Origin: Mycobacterium florentinum
Lineage (GTDB): Bacteria; Actinomycetota; Actinomycetes; Mycobacteriales; Mycobacteriaceae
Direction of reading: 5' to 3'
Assembly (NCBI RefSeq): GCF_010730355.1
Contig: NZ_AP022576.1
Coordinates: 3,038,001 to 3,102,000, forward strand
DNA: 64,000 nt
Part shown: positions 19,261 through 30,005 of the stretch, in pieces
How the letters are laid out: every line of letters begins with the position of its first letter
Position numbering within the stretch: position 1 is the first letter of the stretch
Program-made: the position numbers and the translations under genes
The notes under the pieces: generated by a model
Told to the model about the DNA's origin: nothing
Seen by the model: only the letters and a program-made list of their open reading frames with translations
Database searches by the model: none

Positions 19261-20438
19261 CAGCGATTACCCGCCCATCCCGCCCGGGGATTGAAGCCGC
19301 TGGAGCGCTCGGCCTCCGCATACGCCTCGAGCGCCTCCTGCGCGGCGCCTTCCAGGTTCGGCGGCACAGCGACTTTCACAGTGACCAGCAGGTCTCCGCT
19401 GCCGCCGCTGCGCTTGGGCACACCGCGTCCGCGCACCCGCAGGATCCGGCCGTCGGCTGTGCCCTTGGGCACCCGCACGCCGACTTTGCCGTCCAGCGTG
19501 GGAACCGAAAGCGTTGAGCCCAAAGCCAATTCACTGAAACTGACCGGAACCGTCACGGTGAGGTCGTCGCCGTCTCGACCGAAGACCTTGTCTGGGCGCA
19601 CATGCACCGTCACGTACAGGTCACCCGATGGCGCACCGCGCAGTCCAGCCTCGCCCTGCCCGGGCAGCCGGATCCGTTGTCCGTCTTCGACGCCGGGAGG
19701 GATCCGCACGTTGATGGTGCGGGTGCGGGTGGTGACGCCGGTGCCCTTGCACTCGTCGCAGGGGTGCTCGATGATCGAGCCGCTGCCCCGGCAGTCGGTG
19801 CAGGGCTCGGAGAAACCGAACGCACCCTGGTTGCTGCTGACCACACCGGCGCCGTTACAGGTGGGGCACACCTTCGGGCTGGTGCCCGGACGTGCCCCGC
19901 TGCCATGGCAATTGGTGCAGGGCGCCGGGCTGGTCAGCCGCAGCGGCATCGCGACGCCATTGGCGGCCTCGACGAAGTCCAGCTCGGTCTCGGTCTCCAG
20001 ATCGTTGCCGCGTCGGGGCCGGCTGGGACGAGCGCCCGCGCCGCGTCCGAACAACCCACCGAAGAGGTCACCGATGTTGGTGCCCCCGCTGCGGCCGGCG
20101 GCGTCGAACAGATCGTTGAGATTGAACTCGGCGCCGTCACCGCCCACGTTGAAGCCACCGAAGCCGCCGGTGTCGAACCGTCGACCGCCAAGGCCACCAC
20201 CGGCGAAGAGCCGGCGGGTTTCGTCGTACTCCTTGCGCTTGGTGGCATCCGAGAGCACGTTGTGTGCTTCCGACACCGCTTTGAACCGTTCGCCCGCGGC
20301 GGGGTTGTCGGGATTCGCATCCGGATGCAGGTCGCGTGCCAACTTTCGGTAGGCGCGCTTTATCTCTTCGGGGCTGGCGTCGGGGGAGACGCCAAGCTCC
20401 TTGTAGAAGTCCTTTTCGACCCATTCACGCTGAGCCAT
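19260..20438 (-). CDS. dnaJ1: Chaperone DnaJ (DnaJ1)
   Basis: The 392-residue Hsp40 cochaperone has a J domain (about 8-75) with the HPD motif in DLHPDAN, then a Gly/Phe-rich linker (about 80-140). A zinc domain holds four CxxCxGxG repeats ([32 protein letters not shown]; about 173-245) and is followed by C-terminal substrate-binding beta domains. It stimulates DnaK ATPase and delivers clients. It lies 53 bases after grpE and overlaps hspR by one base. The dnaK-linked copy corresponds to DnaJ1 (Rv0352). Confidence 0.96.
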   Translation of the reverse strand: MAQREWVEKDFYKELGVSPDASPEEIKRAYRKLARDLHPDANPDNPAAGERFKAVSEAHNVLSDATKRKEYDETRRLFAGGGLGGRRFDTGGFGGFNVGGDGAEFNLNDLFDAAGRSGGTNIGDLFGGLFGRGAGARPSRPRRGNDLETETELDFVEAANGVAMPLRLTSPAPCTNCHGSGARPGTSPKVCPTCNGAGVVSSNQGAFGFSEPCTDCRGSGSIIEHPCDECKGTGVTTRTRTINVRIPPGVEDGQRIRLPGQGEAGLRGAPSGDLYVTVHVRPDKVFGRDGDDLTVTVPVSFSELALGSTLSVPTLDGKVGVRVPKGTADGRILRVRGRGVPKRSGGSGDLLVTVKVAVPPNLEGAAQEALEAYAEAERSSGFNPRAGWAGNR

Positions 20439-20491
20439 GTCGCGTCACCCCCTTTCACCTTTCGCTATTTCTGCTGTGCTGATTCTGTGCC

Positions 20492-21150
20492 TTATTCACC
20501 GGAGGTGTCGGCGTTATCGTTCGTGTCGGCCGGTTCGGTTTCGGCCGGCCCGGGTGCGGCGGCCGCTTCGCTGTCACCGGCGACCGTGTCGACGACGCCG
20601 ACCAGAGCGTGACGCAATACGTTTTCGCCCAGTTTGTAGCCCTCGCGCATGACGGTGCCGATCACCGGTTTGGAGCCCTCGCCGCCATCACCCTCGTGCT
20701 GGACGGCTTCGTGCAACACCGGGTCGAAATCTTCGCCCTCGGCACCGAACGCCACCAGACCGAGTCCGGTCAGCGCGCTCATCAGCTTGTCGGCAACCGA
20801 CTTCAGCGGGCCCGACTCCAGGTCACCGTGCTTGCGCGCACGGTCGAGATCGTCGAGCACGCCCAGCAATTGGGTCACGACGGTGGCCTTGGCCCGATCC
20901 GCCGCGGCCTGCTGGTCGCGCAGCGCACGCTTGCGATAGTTCGCGAAGTCGGCCTGCACCCGTTGCAGGTCGGCGAGCAGCTCGGCCGCTTTGCCTGCCT
21001 CCTCGGGAGTTTCGCCGGCGACCGACCCGGGGGCCGCCCCGCCCGGCGCCCCTGGTTGGGGGCCGGGAGGGACGTTTCGAACTTCTCCGGTCTCGGGATC
21101 AATCCGCCGCTTATCGGTGACAGTTACCGGTTCCTGCGGATTGCCTTCGG

Positions 21151-21154
<4 letters not shown>
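20492..21154 (-). CDS. grpE: Nucleotide exchange factor GrpE
   Basis: The 220-residue GrpE has a disordered Pro/Gly-rich N-terminus (1-55), a long dimerisation helix (about 56-110, [20 protein letters not shown]), and the DnaK-binding beta domain (about 130-185, [34 protein letters not shown]). An Asp/Glu/Ala-rich tail ends it. It releases ADP from DnaK. Its ATG overlaps the dnaK stop by four bases (21151-21154), suggesting coupled translation. It corresponds to Rv0351. Confidence 0.96.
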
Positions 21155-23013
<1,859 letters not shown>

Positions 23014-23056
23014 AGTGATTCCTCCTGATTGTGTAGAGCTTCTGTGGTGCCACTAT

Positions 23057-23077
23057 GCTGAGTGAACCCCGCTCAAG
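23057..23077. promoter_or_regulatory. HspR-type HAIR operator, dnaK-proximal
   Basis: GCTGAGT-GAACCCC-GCTCAAG fits the HAIR consensus with 7-base spacer; it lies 44 bases upstream of the dnaK start. Arms differ from consensus at the outer positions. Confidence 0.75.
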
Positions 23078-23111
23078 CCTGCCCCCGTGGACGCCGGCCT
23101 GTCAACCCAGT

Positions 23112-23132
23112 ATTGAGTCTGGGTCACTCAAC
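23112..23132. promoter_or_regulatory. HspR-type HAIR operator, dnaK-distal
   Basis: ATTGAGT-CTGGGTC-ACTCAAC carries perfect TTGAGT/ACTCAA half-sites with a 7-base spacer, the better match of the two dnaK operators. It is 35 bases upstream of the proximal site, about 99 bases from the start codon. Confidence 0.82.
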
Positions 23133-23250
23133 TTGTCGATTATCCTAACGATCCGTGTCGGGACCTTGTTCCCGGGGGGCCTCAGGATTTTTCCGAAGGT
23201 CGCGATCGGCCCGGCCACCAGCCAAGACGGTGCCATCTCAAATTCGCCGT

Positions 23251-23288
23251 GTCATGGAAATGACGTTTCAGTTAATTACGCATGCGTA
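23251..23288. promoter_or_regulatory. Paired palindromes in dnaK/sulfotransferase intergenic region
   Basis: GTCAT-GGAA-ATGAC (23251-23264) and the perfect 12-base palindrome TACGCATGCGTA (23277-23288) sit in an AT-richer stretch about 140-170 bases upstream of the sulfotransferase start. They resemble operators for a dimeric repressor; no specific regulator can be named. Apart from the HAIR sites, nothing else is recognisable in the roughly 400-base gap 23014-23422. Confidence 0.4.
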
Positions 23289-23422
23289 GGACAACTAAGT
23301 AGTACCGTTCCACTGACTTGTACTTCTGTCCCAGTCCCCCCATGAGAAGGGCGAGGCGTCATGGCTGCTCCCCAGGTCGTCGTTGCGCGTCGCGCAACCC
23401 CACCGTGTTGTCCCCACCTGCG

Positions 23423-24595
23423 ATGAAGGCCCGCCGTTTGACGTCGCGATTTTCGTGGTGGCACGAGTGGGCAGCGCCGCTGTGGATCGGCTGTAACTTC
23501 ACCGCCTGGACGCGCCTGCTGACCCGCAACCACTTCGCCGTGCACTGGAGCCGCTGGCATTACGTGGTGCTCTACACGGTCCTGTCCGTCGTGAACTCCT
23601 TGCTCGGGATGTGCCAGAACATCGTCTTCGGCAGGCGAGTCGCCAACACGGCGATCGGAGATGCGCCGATCTTCATCATCGGGCACTGGCGCAGCGGCAC
23701 CACGATGCTGCACGAAATGATGGTCCTCGACGATCACCACACGGGCCCGACGACCTACGAATGCATTGCGCCGCACCACTTTCTGCTGACCCAGCGGTTT
23801 GCCCGATTCGCGGAATTCCTGACGTCGAAGCATCGCGCCATGGACAACATGGACATGAGCATGGCGCACCCGCAGGAAGACGAATTCGCCTGGTGCATGC
23901 TGGGTCTGCCCTCGCCGTACCTCACCATCGCGTTCCCGAACCGGCCGACCCAGGACGAGCAGTATCTGGACATGGACAAGCTGAGCGCCCGGGAACTGGG
24001 GACATGGAAACAGACCTTCTTCCGGTTCGTTCAGCAGGTGTACTTCCGCCGACGCAAGGCAATCGTTCTGAAGAGTCCGACACACAGTTTCCGGATCAAG
24101 GTGCTGCTGGAGATATTTCCAAAGGCGAAGTTCGTCCACATCGTCCGGGATCCCTACGTCGTCTATCCGTCGACCGTCAATCTCTTCAAAGCGTTCTCTC
24201 TCGTCCACGGCCTGCAACGGCCGACGTTCGAGGGCCTCGATGAAAACGTCCTGTCCAACTATCTCGACCTGCATCGAAAGCTGGACGAAGGGCGCGAACT
24301 CGTTGACCCGTCAAGGTTTTACGAATTGCGCTACGAGGATCTGATCGGCGATCCCGAGGGGCAGCTGCGCAAGATGTACGAACACCTGGACCTGGGCGAC
24401 TTCGACCGGTACCTGCCGCGGCTGCGCCAATACCTTGGTGCCAAGGCGACCTACCGGACGAACAGCTACGAGATGACGACCGAGCAGCGCGCGATCATCA
24501 CGCAGCGCTGGGCCGAGGTCATCGATCGCTACGGCTACGGGGCACCGGCGCAGAATGCACTGCCCGAGCACGAGAAGATGCCCCTCGCAAGCTAA
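23423..24595 (+). CDS. Sulfotransferase family protein
   Basis: The 390-residue protein has a PAPS-binding 5' loop [16 protein letters not shown] (about residues 85-100) and a 3'-phosphate motif [19 protein letters not shown] (about 235-253), the pattern of Sulfotransfer_3 enzymes. It should transfer sulfate from PAPS to a lipid, sterol or glycan hydroxyl; the acceptor is unknown. The N-terminus has a hydrophobic stretch ([19 protein letters not shown], about 52-70) that may associate with membrane. The ATG at 23423 is used; in-frame ATG at 23342 would add 27 Arg-rich residues that look non-native. It converges on the LysR gene with one base between stops. Confidence 0.85.
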   Translation: MKARRLTSRFSWWHEWAAPLWIGCNFTAWTRLLTRNHFAVHWSRWHYVVLYTVLSVVNSLLGMCQNIVFGRRVANTAIGDAPIFIIGHWRSGTTMLHEMMVLDDHHTGPTTYECIAPHHFLLTQRFARFAEFLTSKHRAMDNMDMSMAHPQEDEFAWCMLGLPSPYLTIAFPNRPTQDEQYLDMDKLSARELGTWKQTFFRFVQQVYFRRRKAIVLKSPTHSFRIKVLLEIFPKAKFVHIVRDPYVVYPSTVNLFKAFSLVHGLQRPTFEGLDENVLSNYLDLHRKLDEGRELVDPSRFYELRYEDLIGDPEGQLRKMYEHLDLGDFDRYLPRLRQYLGAKATYRTNSYEMTTEQRAIITQRWAEVIDRYGYGAPAQNALPEHEKMPLAS

Positions 24596-24596
24596 T

Positions 24597-25490
24597 TCAG
24601 CGCGCCGCGATCTCCTCGATCAGCGCGAGCACCGCGCGGGTGGCCGCGCTGGTCGACCGAGCCGCGGACGTGGTGACGAACAGCCGCCATTCCAGGTCGT
24701 AGTCGCTGACGCGCAGCGTGGCCAAGCCGAAATCGTCGATTTCATCGAGGATCGTCCAGCTCAGAAACCCGATCCCCAGACCGTTGCGGATGTACGTCGC
24801 GGCCGTGCCAAGGTCGGCGACCTCCACCACGACGGTCCTTTCGACGCCGGCGGCGGTGAAGGCGTTGTCGATCACCGTTCTGGTGCCGTATCCAGGTGGG
24901 CTGTCGACGAACGACATTCCTTCCAGCTCGGCCAGTGGCACCGAATCCCGTTGGGCCAGTGGATGATCAGCGGGTACGACCAGTAGCAACGGAACGGCGG
25001 CAACCAGACGGGCATTCAGGTCGGCCGGCGGCGGCCCGGTGAAGACGAGAAAGGCGACGTCGAGGTCGCCGTCGCGGAGCTGGCGGGCGAGTCCGGCCGA
25101 TCCGGCACTGGCGGCGCGCAGGCGAACCGTCACTCCGGGATGCCGGGTATGCAGTTCGGCCAGCACCGCGGGCATATCGATCACGCTGATCGACGTCAGA
25201 ATCCCGACCGTGACGGTGCCGCGCACAGAGCCGCGGGTGGCGTTGACCGCATCTTTGGCCGCGCGGGCGGCGTCCAGTGTTTCGCGGGCGCGGGGGCGCA
25301 GCTCCTCTCCCGCCGGAGTCAGCTCGACACCCGCCGAGCCCCGCACGAATAGCTCCGCGCCGAGTTCGCGCTCGAGGGCCTTTATCGTGGCGGACACGCC
25401 CGATTGGACGACATGCAACTTCTTCGCGGCCTCGGTGAAGCTGCGGTTGTCCGCGACGGCGAGGAAGTACTCAAGATGGCGCAGCTCCAT
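24597..25490 (-). CDS. LysR-family transcriptional regulator
   Basis: The 297-residue regulator has an N-terminal helix-turn-helix (MELRHLEYFLAVADNRSFTE; AAKKLHVVQSGVSATIKALE) and an effector domain from about residue 88. It is divergent from the aldehyde dehydrogenase-decarboxylase pair and so probably controls it in response to an aromatic or related metabolite. The ATG at 25490 gives the standard LysR N-terminus; a start at 25523 would add 11 residues. The 142-base intergenic gap contains TCGACC-T-GGTCGA (25566-25578). Confidence 0.88.
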   Translation of the reverse strand: MELRHLEYFLAVADNRSFTEAAKKLHVVQSGVSATIKALERELGAELFVRGSAGVELTPAGEELRPRARETLDAARAAKDAVNATRGSVRGTVTVGILTSISVIDMPAVLAELHTRHPGVTVRLRAASAGSAGLARQLRDGDLDVAFLVFTGPPPADLNARLVAAVPLLLVVPADHPLAQRDSVPLAELEGMSFVDSPPGYGTRTVIDNAFTAAGVERTVVVEVADLGTAATYIRNGLGIGFLSWTILDEIDDFGLATLRVSDYDLEWRLFVTTSAARSTSAATRAVLALIEEIAAR

Positions 25491-25565
25491 CCAGTCATTA
25501 TCACCGCCCGTGCTAATACCCATCAGAACATGTCGTTGGCCCTGATGCCGCTGGCAAACGTAGCG

Positions 25566-25578
25566 TCGACCTGGTCGA
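25566..25578. promoter_or_regulatory. Small inverted repeat in LysR/ALDH divergent promoter
   Basis: TCGACC-T-GGTCGA, 6-base perfect arms around one base, sits 55 bases upstream of the aldehyde dehydrogenase start and is a plausible regulator site. Short GC palindromes occur by chance, so support is weak. Confidence 0.3.
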
Positions 25579-25632
25579 GCGTGCCTGACCGCCCGTCGAC
25601 CAACCCAATCCCCGACCTTGCTGGATGTGCCA

Positions 25633-27123
25633 ATGACTCTGCAAGCTCCCGCCCTGACTCGCACCAGAACACGCTGGTCGTCTCCCTCCACCGACGACCA
25701 GTTCGTCGTCGAGAACCCCGCGACGGGCCGAACCGTCACCGTGGTCCAGGGCGCGGGGCCCAATGAGGTCGACCAGGCGGTGCGCAAAGCACACGCCGCA
25801 CACCTGCGCTGGAAGCAGCGGCCGGCCCGGGAACGTGGCGCCTACCTGCGTGAAATCGCCAAGATCATCCGCGCCCATGCCGACGAACTCGCTATGCTCG
25901 AGTCGCGGGAAATGGGCAAGCCGATCATCCAGGCGCGCCAGTTCGACCTCGAAGCGGCGATCTCCATCTTCGAATTCTTCAGCAGCATCGTGGAGGCCAT
26001 GCCGAACAAGGCGCGCGACCACGACACGGTCCTGGACGTCACCACGCTGGAGCCGTACGGGGTGATCGCGGCGATCGTGCCCTTCAACTGGCCACCCATC
26101 CACACCGCCGGAAAGATCGCTCCAGCAATCGCCGTCGGCAACGCCGTCGTGTTGAAACCACCGGAGCAGACGCCCTCGGTGGTGCTGCGCATGGTCGAAC
26201 TGATCCAGTCGGTGCTGCCGGACCGCGTGGTGCACGCCGTGCCGGGCAAGGGCGAGGTCGGTGCCGCGCTGGCCGGACACCGTCTGGTGGGCAAGGTGTC
26301 TTTCACCGGGTCGCCCAGGACGGGTTCCGCGGTGATGCGCAATGCCGCCTGCAACCTGACCCCGACCCTGATGGAGCTCGGCGGAAAAAACCCGTTGATC
26401 GTCTTCGACGACGCCAACATGCACGAGGCGCTGATGGCCGCCATCGACGGTGGCTTCTTCAACCAAGGCGAAGCGTGTACCGCGTCATCGCGAATCCTGG
26501 TGCAGGACAAGATCTATGACGAGTTCGCCGCAAAGCTGTGCAAAGCGGTGACCAAGCTTCGGGTGGGCGACGGCGCCGACCCCACGACCGATGTGGGGCC
26601 GCTGGTCACCCGCGCGCAGCAGAAGCAGGTGCTGGACTACCTCAAGCTCGGCGTGGCCGAGGGGGCGCGCATCGCCGCCCAGGCGCCGCTGCCCGACGAT
26701 CCTCGCCTGGCCGACGGCTTCTACGCATCACCGACCGTGCTGACCGACGTGACCCCGCGGATGCGGGTCGCCCGGGAAGAGATCTTCGGACCGGTCGTCA
26801 CCCTGATCCCCTTCTCCGAAGAGGGTGAGGCGGTACGGATCGCCAACAGCACCCCATTCGGACTGGTTGCGGCGGTGTTCACCCAGGACGGCGATCGCGC
26901 GTTGCGGGTGAGCCGGCAGATCCGGGCCGGCGCCGTCTTCGTCAACAACTATGTCCGGATCGCCATCGGCACCGGATTCGGCGGGGTCGGCCACAGCGGA
27001 TTCGGGCGCGAACACGCCGAGGAGACGCTCGCGGAATACGGCTACACCAAGACGATCCGCTGGGCCGCCAAGCGGGACGAACTGCCCTACTGGACCGCCG
27101 CCAACCGCGTGCTGGAGACGTAA
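25633..27123 (+). CDS. NAD(P)-dependent aldehyde dehydrogenase
   Basis: The 496-residue ALDH-superfamily enzyme oxidises an aldehyde to the acid. It shows the N-terminal substrate/NAD segment VPFNWPPIHTAGKIAPA (about 150), the general base Glu in LMELGGKNPLIVF (about residue 248) and the nucleophile Cys in FNQGEACTASSRI (about residue 282). The C-terminal GFGGVGHSGFGREHAEE motif is also present. ATG at 25633 is preferred over a TTG 15 bases earlier. It is followed after 11 bases by a resorcylate-type decarboxylase, suggesting one aromatic-compound pathway. Confidence 0.9.
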   Translation: MTLQAPALTRTRTRWSSPSTDDQFVVENPATGRTVTVVQGAGPNEVDQAVRKAHAAHLRWKQRPARERGAYLREIAKIIRAHADELAMLESREMGKPIIQARQFDLEAAISIFEFFSSIVEAMPNKARDHDTVLDVTTLEPYGVIAAIVPFNWPPIHTAGKIAPAIAVGNAVVLKPPEQTPSVVLRMVELIQSVLPDRVVHAVPGKGEVGAALAGHRLVGKVSFTGSPRTGSAVMRNAACNLTPTLMELGGKNPLIVFDDANMHEALMAAIDGGFFNQGEACTASSRILVQDKIYDEFAAKLCKAVTKLRVGDGADPTTDVGPLVTRAQQKQVLDYLKLGVAEGARIAAQAPLPDDPRLADGFYASPTVLTDVTPRMRVAREEIFGPVVTLIPFSEEGEAVRIANSTPFGLVAAVFTQDGDRALRVSRQIRAGAVFVNNYVRIAIGTGFGGVGHSGFGREHAEETLAEYGYTKTIRWAAKRDELPYWTAANRVLET

Positions 27124-27134
27124 GGACCACCACA

Positions 27135-28085
27135 GTGCGGACTATCGCACTCGAAGAGCATTACGCCACAGCGGGATTCCTGCGCGGGCCGGGTAGCTGG
27201 CTCGCGTCGCGCGCGGGCGTCATCGAACCGATCGCCGATCTCGGTGACGGCCGCATCGCGGCGATGGACGAGGCGGGAATCGATCTGGCGGTGCTGTCGC
27301 TGGCCGCGCCCGGTGTCGAACAGCTGGACGGCCCGAAAGCCGTTGCGCTGGCCCGCGAATGCAACGACGAACTCGCGGCGGCGGTCGCCCGCTACCCCGA
27401 GCGGCTGGCGGGCTTCGCGAGCGTGCCGATCAGCGCGCCCGACGCGGCGGCCGACGAGCTGGACCGGGCGATGCGCAAGCTCGGCTTCCTCGGCGCGGTT
27501 ATCAACGGGCACAGTCAAGGTCGCTATCTGGACGACGCCTTTTTCGAGCCGATTCTCGATCGCGCGGCGGCGCTGAACGCTCCGATCTACCTGCACCCGA
27601 CGATCCCGCCGGCTGCCGTCATCGAGTCCAGCTACGCGGGGTTCTCCCCCGAGGTCACATTCGCCTTCGCGACGGTGGGGTGGGGCTGGCACATCAACAC
27701 CGCCACTCACGTGCTGCGACTGATTCTTGGTGGCGTGTTCGACCGCTACCCGGATTTGCAGATCATCATCGGGCACATGGGCGAGGGGACGTCGTTCATG
27801 CTGCCGCGTTTCGACGCCACGCTGAAGCCGGAGCTGACCGGGCTCAAACACCCGATCAGCACCTATCTACGGCGCAACGTGCACTACACCTTCGCCAACT
27901 TCAACGACGAAGCCACCTACGCGAACCTGGTCGCACACGTCGGCATTGACCGGGTGGCGTTTTCGGCCGACTACCCGTTCGGGTCGATGAAGACCGCCCG
28001 CGAATTCCTGGACAAGCTCCCGCTGACCGACGACGAGCGGGCGCGCATCAGCCACCTCAACGCGGAGAAGCTGCTCGGTCTGTGA
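27135..28085 (+). CDS. Amidohydrolase-2 family decarboxylase (gamma-resorcylate/ACMSD-like)
   Basis: The 316-residue TIM-barrel metalloenzyme starts MRTIALEEHYAT. The N-terminal EEH in place of HxH is the mark of the resorcylate/dihydroxybenzoate decarboxylase branch of the ACMSD family. Other metal or catalytic residues are His154 in YLHPT, His214 in IIGHMGE and Asp279 in FSADYPFG. It most likely decarboxylates a hydroxylated aromatic acid, non-oxidatively, though hydrolase members exist. GTG start. With the upstream ALDH (aldehyde to acid) a two-step aldehyde, acid, phenol route is a reasonable guess. Confidence 0.8.
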   Translation: MRTIALEEHYATAGFLRGPGSWLASRAGVIEPIADLGDGRIAAMDEAGIDLAVLSLAAPGVEQLDGPKAVALARECNDELAAAVARYPERLAGFASVPISAPDAAADELDRAMRKLGFLGAVINGHSQGRYLDDAFFEPILDRAAALNAPIYLHPTIPPAAVIESSYAGFSPEVTFAFATVGWGWHINTATHVLRLILGGVFDRYPDLQIIIGHMGEGTSFMLPRFDATLKPELTGLKHPISTYLRRNVHYTFANFNDEATYANLVAHVGIDRVAFSADYPFGSMKTAREFLDKLPLTDDERARISHLNAEKLLGL

Positions 28086-28086
28086 C

Positions 28087-28659
28087 CTAGCCGGGCTCGT
28101 CGACGTCCTGACCGCCGGCAAGGTCACTGCAGTCGACGTTCTCGACGTCATGGCGGCCCCGCAGATACGCCCCGGCGCCTTGGTCCCCGGATATCTGAGC
28201 CAGCACGTCGGGCCAGTGCCGGCGCGCGATGACCACCGGATGGCCGGGCCGGTCACCGAAATACGCACGTGCCAAACCACTTTCGGCCGCGCGGCCGAGC
28301 ACCCGCGCTACGACGTCGGGGCCCACGTCGGGGGTGTCGATCACATGCAGCACGGCGTCGTCGGCGCCCAGGCGATCGGCCTCGGCCAGGCCGGCACGCA
28401 CCGACTCGCTGAGCCCCTGGTGCCATTGCGGCGCGGTGATCGCCGTGACGCCGGGCGGGGCCGCGACCTCGGCGGCACCCAGGACCAGAACGACGTCGGT
28501 GCAGCCCCCGTCGCGAAGAGCGCCGACCGCGATGTCAAGCCAGCCTGCTACCAAGACCTTTGGCTTGCCATAGCGGCGCCCGGCGCCCGCGGCGAGCAAG
28601 ACTCCAACGTGGCGTGACGGATCGGTGGACTGCGGTAACCGCACTCCCCAATGATGCAT
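28087..28659 (-). CDS. MocA/MobA-like molybdopterin nucleotidyltransferase
   Basis: The 190-residue NTP-transferase begins its nucleotide-binding domain with VGVLLAAGAGRRYGKPKVL (about residues 18-36) and has HVIDTPDVGPDVV (about 106), the metal-binding aspartate region. MocA-type enzymes attach CMP to molybdopterin, the cofactor form used by CO dehydrogenases. The Rv0371c homologue in M. tuberculosis lies inside the cox cluster as I recall; here it is about 26 kb away, next to lpqJ, and converges with the decarboxylase gene with one base between stops. Confidence 0.8.
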   Translation of the reverse strand: MHHWGVRLPQSTDPSRHVGVLLAAGAGRRYGKPKVLVAGWLDIAVGALRDGGCTDVVLVLGAAEVAAPPGVTAITAPQWHQGLSESVRAGLAEADRLGADDAVLHVIDTPDVGPDVVARVLGRAAESGLARAYFGDRPGHPVVIARRHWPDVLAQISGDQGAGAYLRGRHDVENVDCSDLAGGQDVDEPG

Positions 28660-28703
28660 CCGCCCTCTGGCTGGGCGACAGCCCCATCGAGCGTGGCGCC
28701 CAG

Positions 28704-28722
28704 CGATAACACTTTGTTATCG
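28704..28722. promoter_or_regulatory. Perfect AT-rich palindrome in mocA/lpqJ divergent promoter
   Basis: CGATAACA-CTT-TGTTATCG: 8-base perfect arms with a 3-base spacer, AT-rich in a GC-rich setting, 45 bases from the mocA-like start and 89 bases from the lpqJ start. It looks like an operator for a dimeric repressor (TetR or GntR size). Confidence 0.6.
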
Positions 28723-28810
28723 GCGGCATTTCAAAAGGGCGTCGCCCCAGCACCTTGCGCCGTCTCCTGCGTAGTCTGCTTCTGATATCTCCGAGCTTCG
28801 GGAGCGACGC

Positions 28811-29401
28811 GTGCGGTTTTCGCAGAATGCCCGGCGGGGCCTGGCGGGTGGTTCGCTGGTGCTCGCGACCCTGTTGGCTAGCCCCATGCTGATTTCGGGC
28901 TGCAGCTCCGTCATCGACGGCAAGCCGGTGGCCGTACCGGGCACCGGACCGACCGAGCCGACGTTCCCCACGCCGCGGCCCAGTATCACCGCGGCGCCGC
29001 CGTCGGGCCCCATCGGGGTTCCGCCGTCGACGCCGGCGAACCCGACCGCTCCGGCTGGCGCGATTCCGCTGCCGCCCGACCAGAACGGCTACGTCTTCAT
29101 CGAGACCAAGTCCGGCATCACGCGTTGCCAGATCAACAAGGACAGCGTCGGATGCGAAGCACCGTTCACCGACTCGCCCATGCAGGATGGTGAGCACGCC
29201 AACGGCGTCCACATCACGTCTGGCGGCACGGTGCAGTGGATCTTGGGCAACCTGGGCGCGATCCCCGCCGTCACGATCGACTACAAGATCTACGACGCGC
29301 AGGGCTGGACGATCGACGCTTCCGAAGCCGGCACCCGATTCACCAACGGCCACACCGGGCACGGCATGTTCGTCAGTGTCGAGAAGGTCAACACGTTCTA
29401 G
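28811..29401 (+). CDS. lpqJ: Lipoprotein LpqJ
   Basis: The 196-residue lipoprotein has a signal peptide (about 1-30) and lipobox LISGC (Cys near residue 31). A Pro/Thr-rich linker (about 40-88) follows, then a small globular domain with two conserved-looking cysteines (ITRCQINKDSVGCEAPF) and a C-terminal GHGMFVSVEKVNTF. It is an outer-face membrane-anchored protein of unknown function. It matches the LpqJ gene that adjoins iniC in M. tuberculosis (Rv0344c), but here several genes lie between. GTG start with GGGAG upstream. Confidence 0.8.
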   Translation: MRFSQNARRGLAGGSLVLATLLASPMLISGCSSVIDGKPVAVPGTGPTEPTFPTPRPSITAAPPSGPIGVPPSTPANPTAPAGAIPLPPDQNGYVFIETKSGITRCQINKDSVGCEAPFTDSPMQDGEHANGVHITSGGTVQWILGNLGAIPAVTIDYKIYDAQGWTIDASEAGTRFTNGHTGHGMFVSVEKVNTF

Positions 29402-29442
29402 GCGACTGGTTTAGCCTCCCGAGTTGCGCTGGCATGCATGAT

Positions 29443-30005
29443 CTAGGCGTCGACTGCTGCGACTGGAAGGCCTACGGATAGCCAGCGTTCACGGACCTCG
29501 CCGACCTTGTCGGCGGGAGCGGAAAGCAACAAACCGAAGGCCGCTGGCGGCCTGAGTTCGTCACGGTGGTTGTCCCTGTAGAAGGACATCGCGTTGGCGA
29601 ACCAACGAAACACTTCGGGTTGATCAACCAGAGTTAGATGCGCATTAGTAATTTCGGTCAAGTAGCCGCGAGCGGGGCCTGCCGGTGCCCTGCATTCACC
29701 ATGTTGTCCAAGTCACGCATAAAGTCATCAAAGGCATCCGCATTGCGCCCAAACCATTCCGGGAAGTCCCATGCCTCGGCGAAGGCGTCATAAACCGCAT
29801 CGAGGGTCTTAATGTGCGATCCCTCCACGATGCGAACCTCAACCCCTGGCACGGGAACCAGCGGGGATTCAGAGCGTATTCCCACACATGGCCCGCGACC
29901 GCCGGCCTGTCTCAAGAATTCGTCAACGTTCACGTATGTGCCATCGCTACCGCATCCTGCGGAATGCTCCGTAATGATCATTGGTATACCAAGCCGATCC
30001 GTCAC
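29443..30005 (-). pseudogene. Barstar-family gene split by a frameshift
   Basis: The first frame (30005-29658, GTG start) encodes 115 residues with the barstar core AWDFPEWFGRNADAFDDFMRDL, then ends at TGA (29658-29660). The next frame (from about 29661) continues with YLTEITNAHLTLVDQPEVF and a C-terminal barstar-like helix region to a stop at 29443. Joining the frames within 29660-29690 would give one protein of about 187 residues. Barstar proteins inhibit barnase-type ribonucleases. No barnase gene is visible nearby. It may be a pseudogene, a sequencing error or, less likely, a recoding site. Confidence 0.7.
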
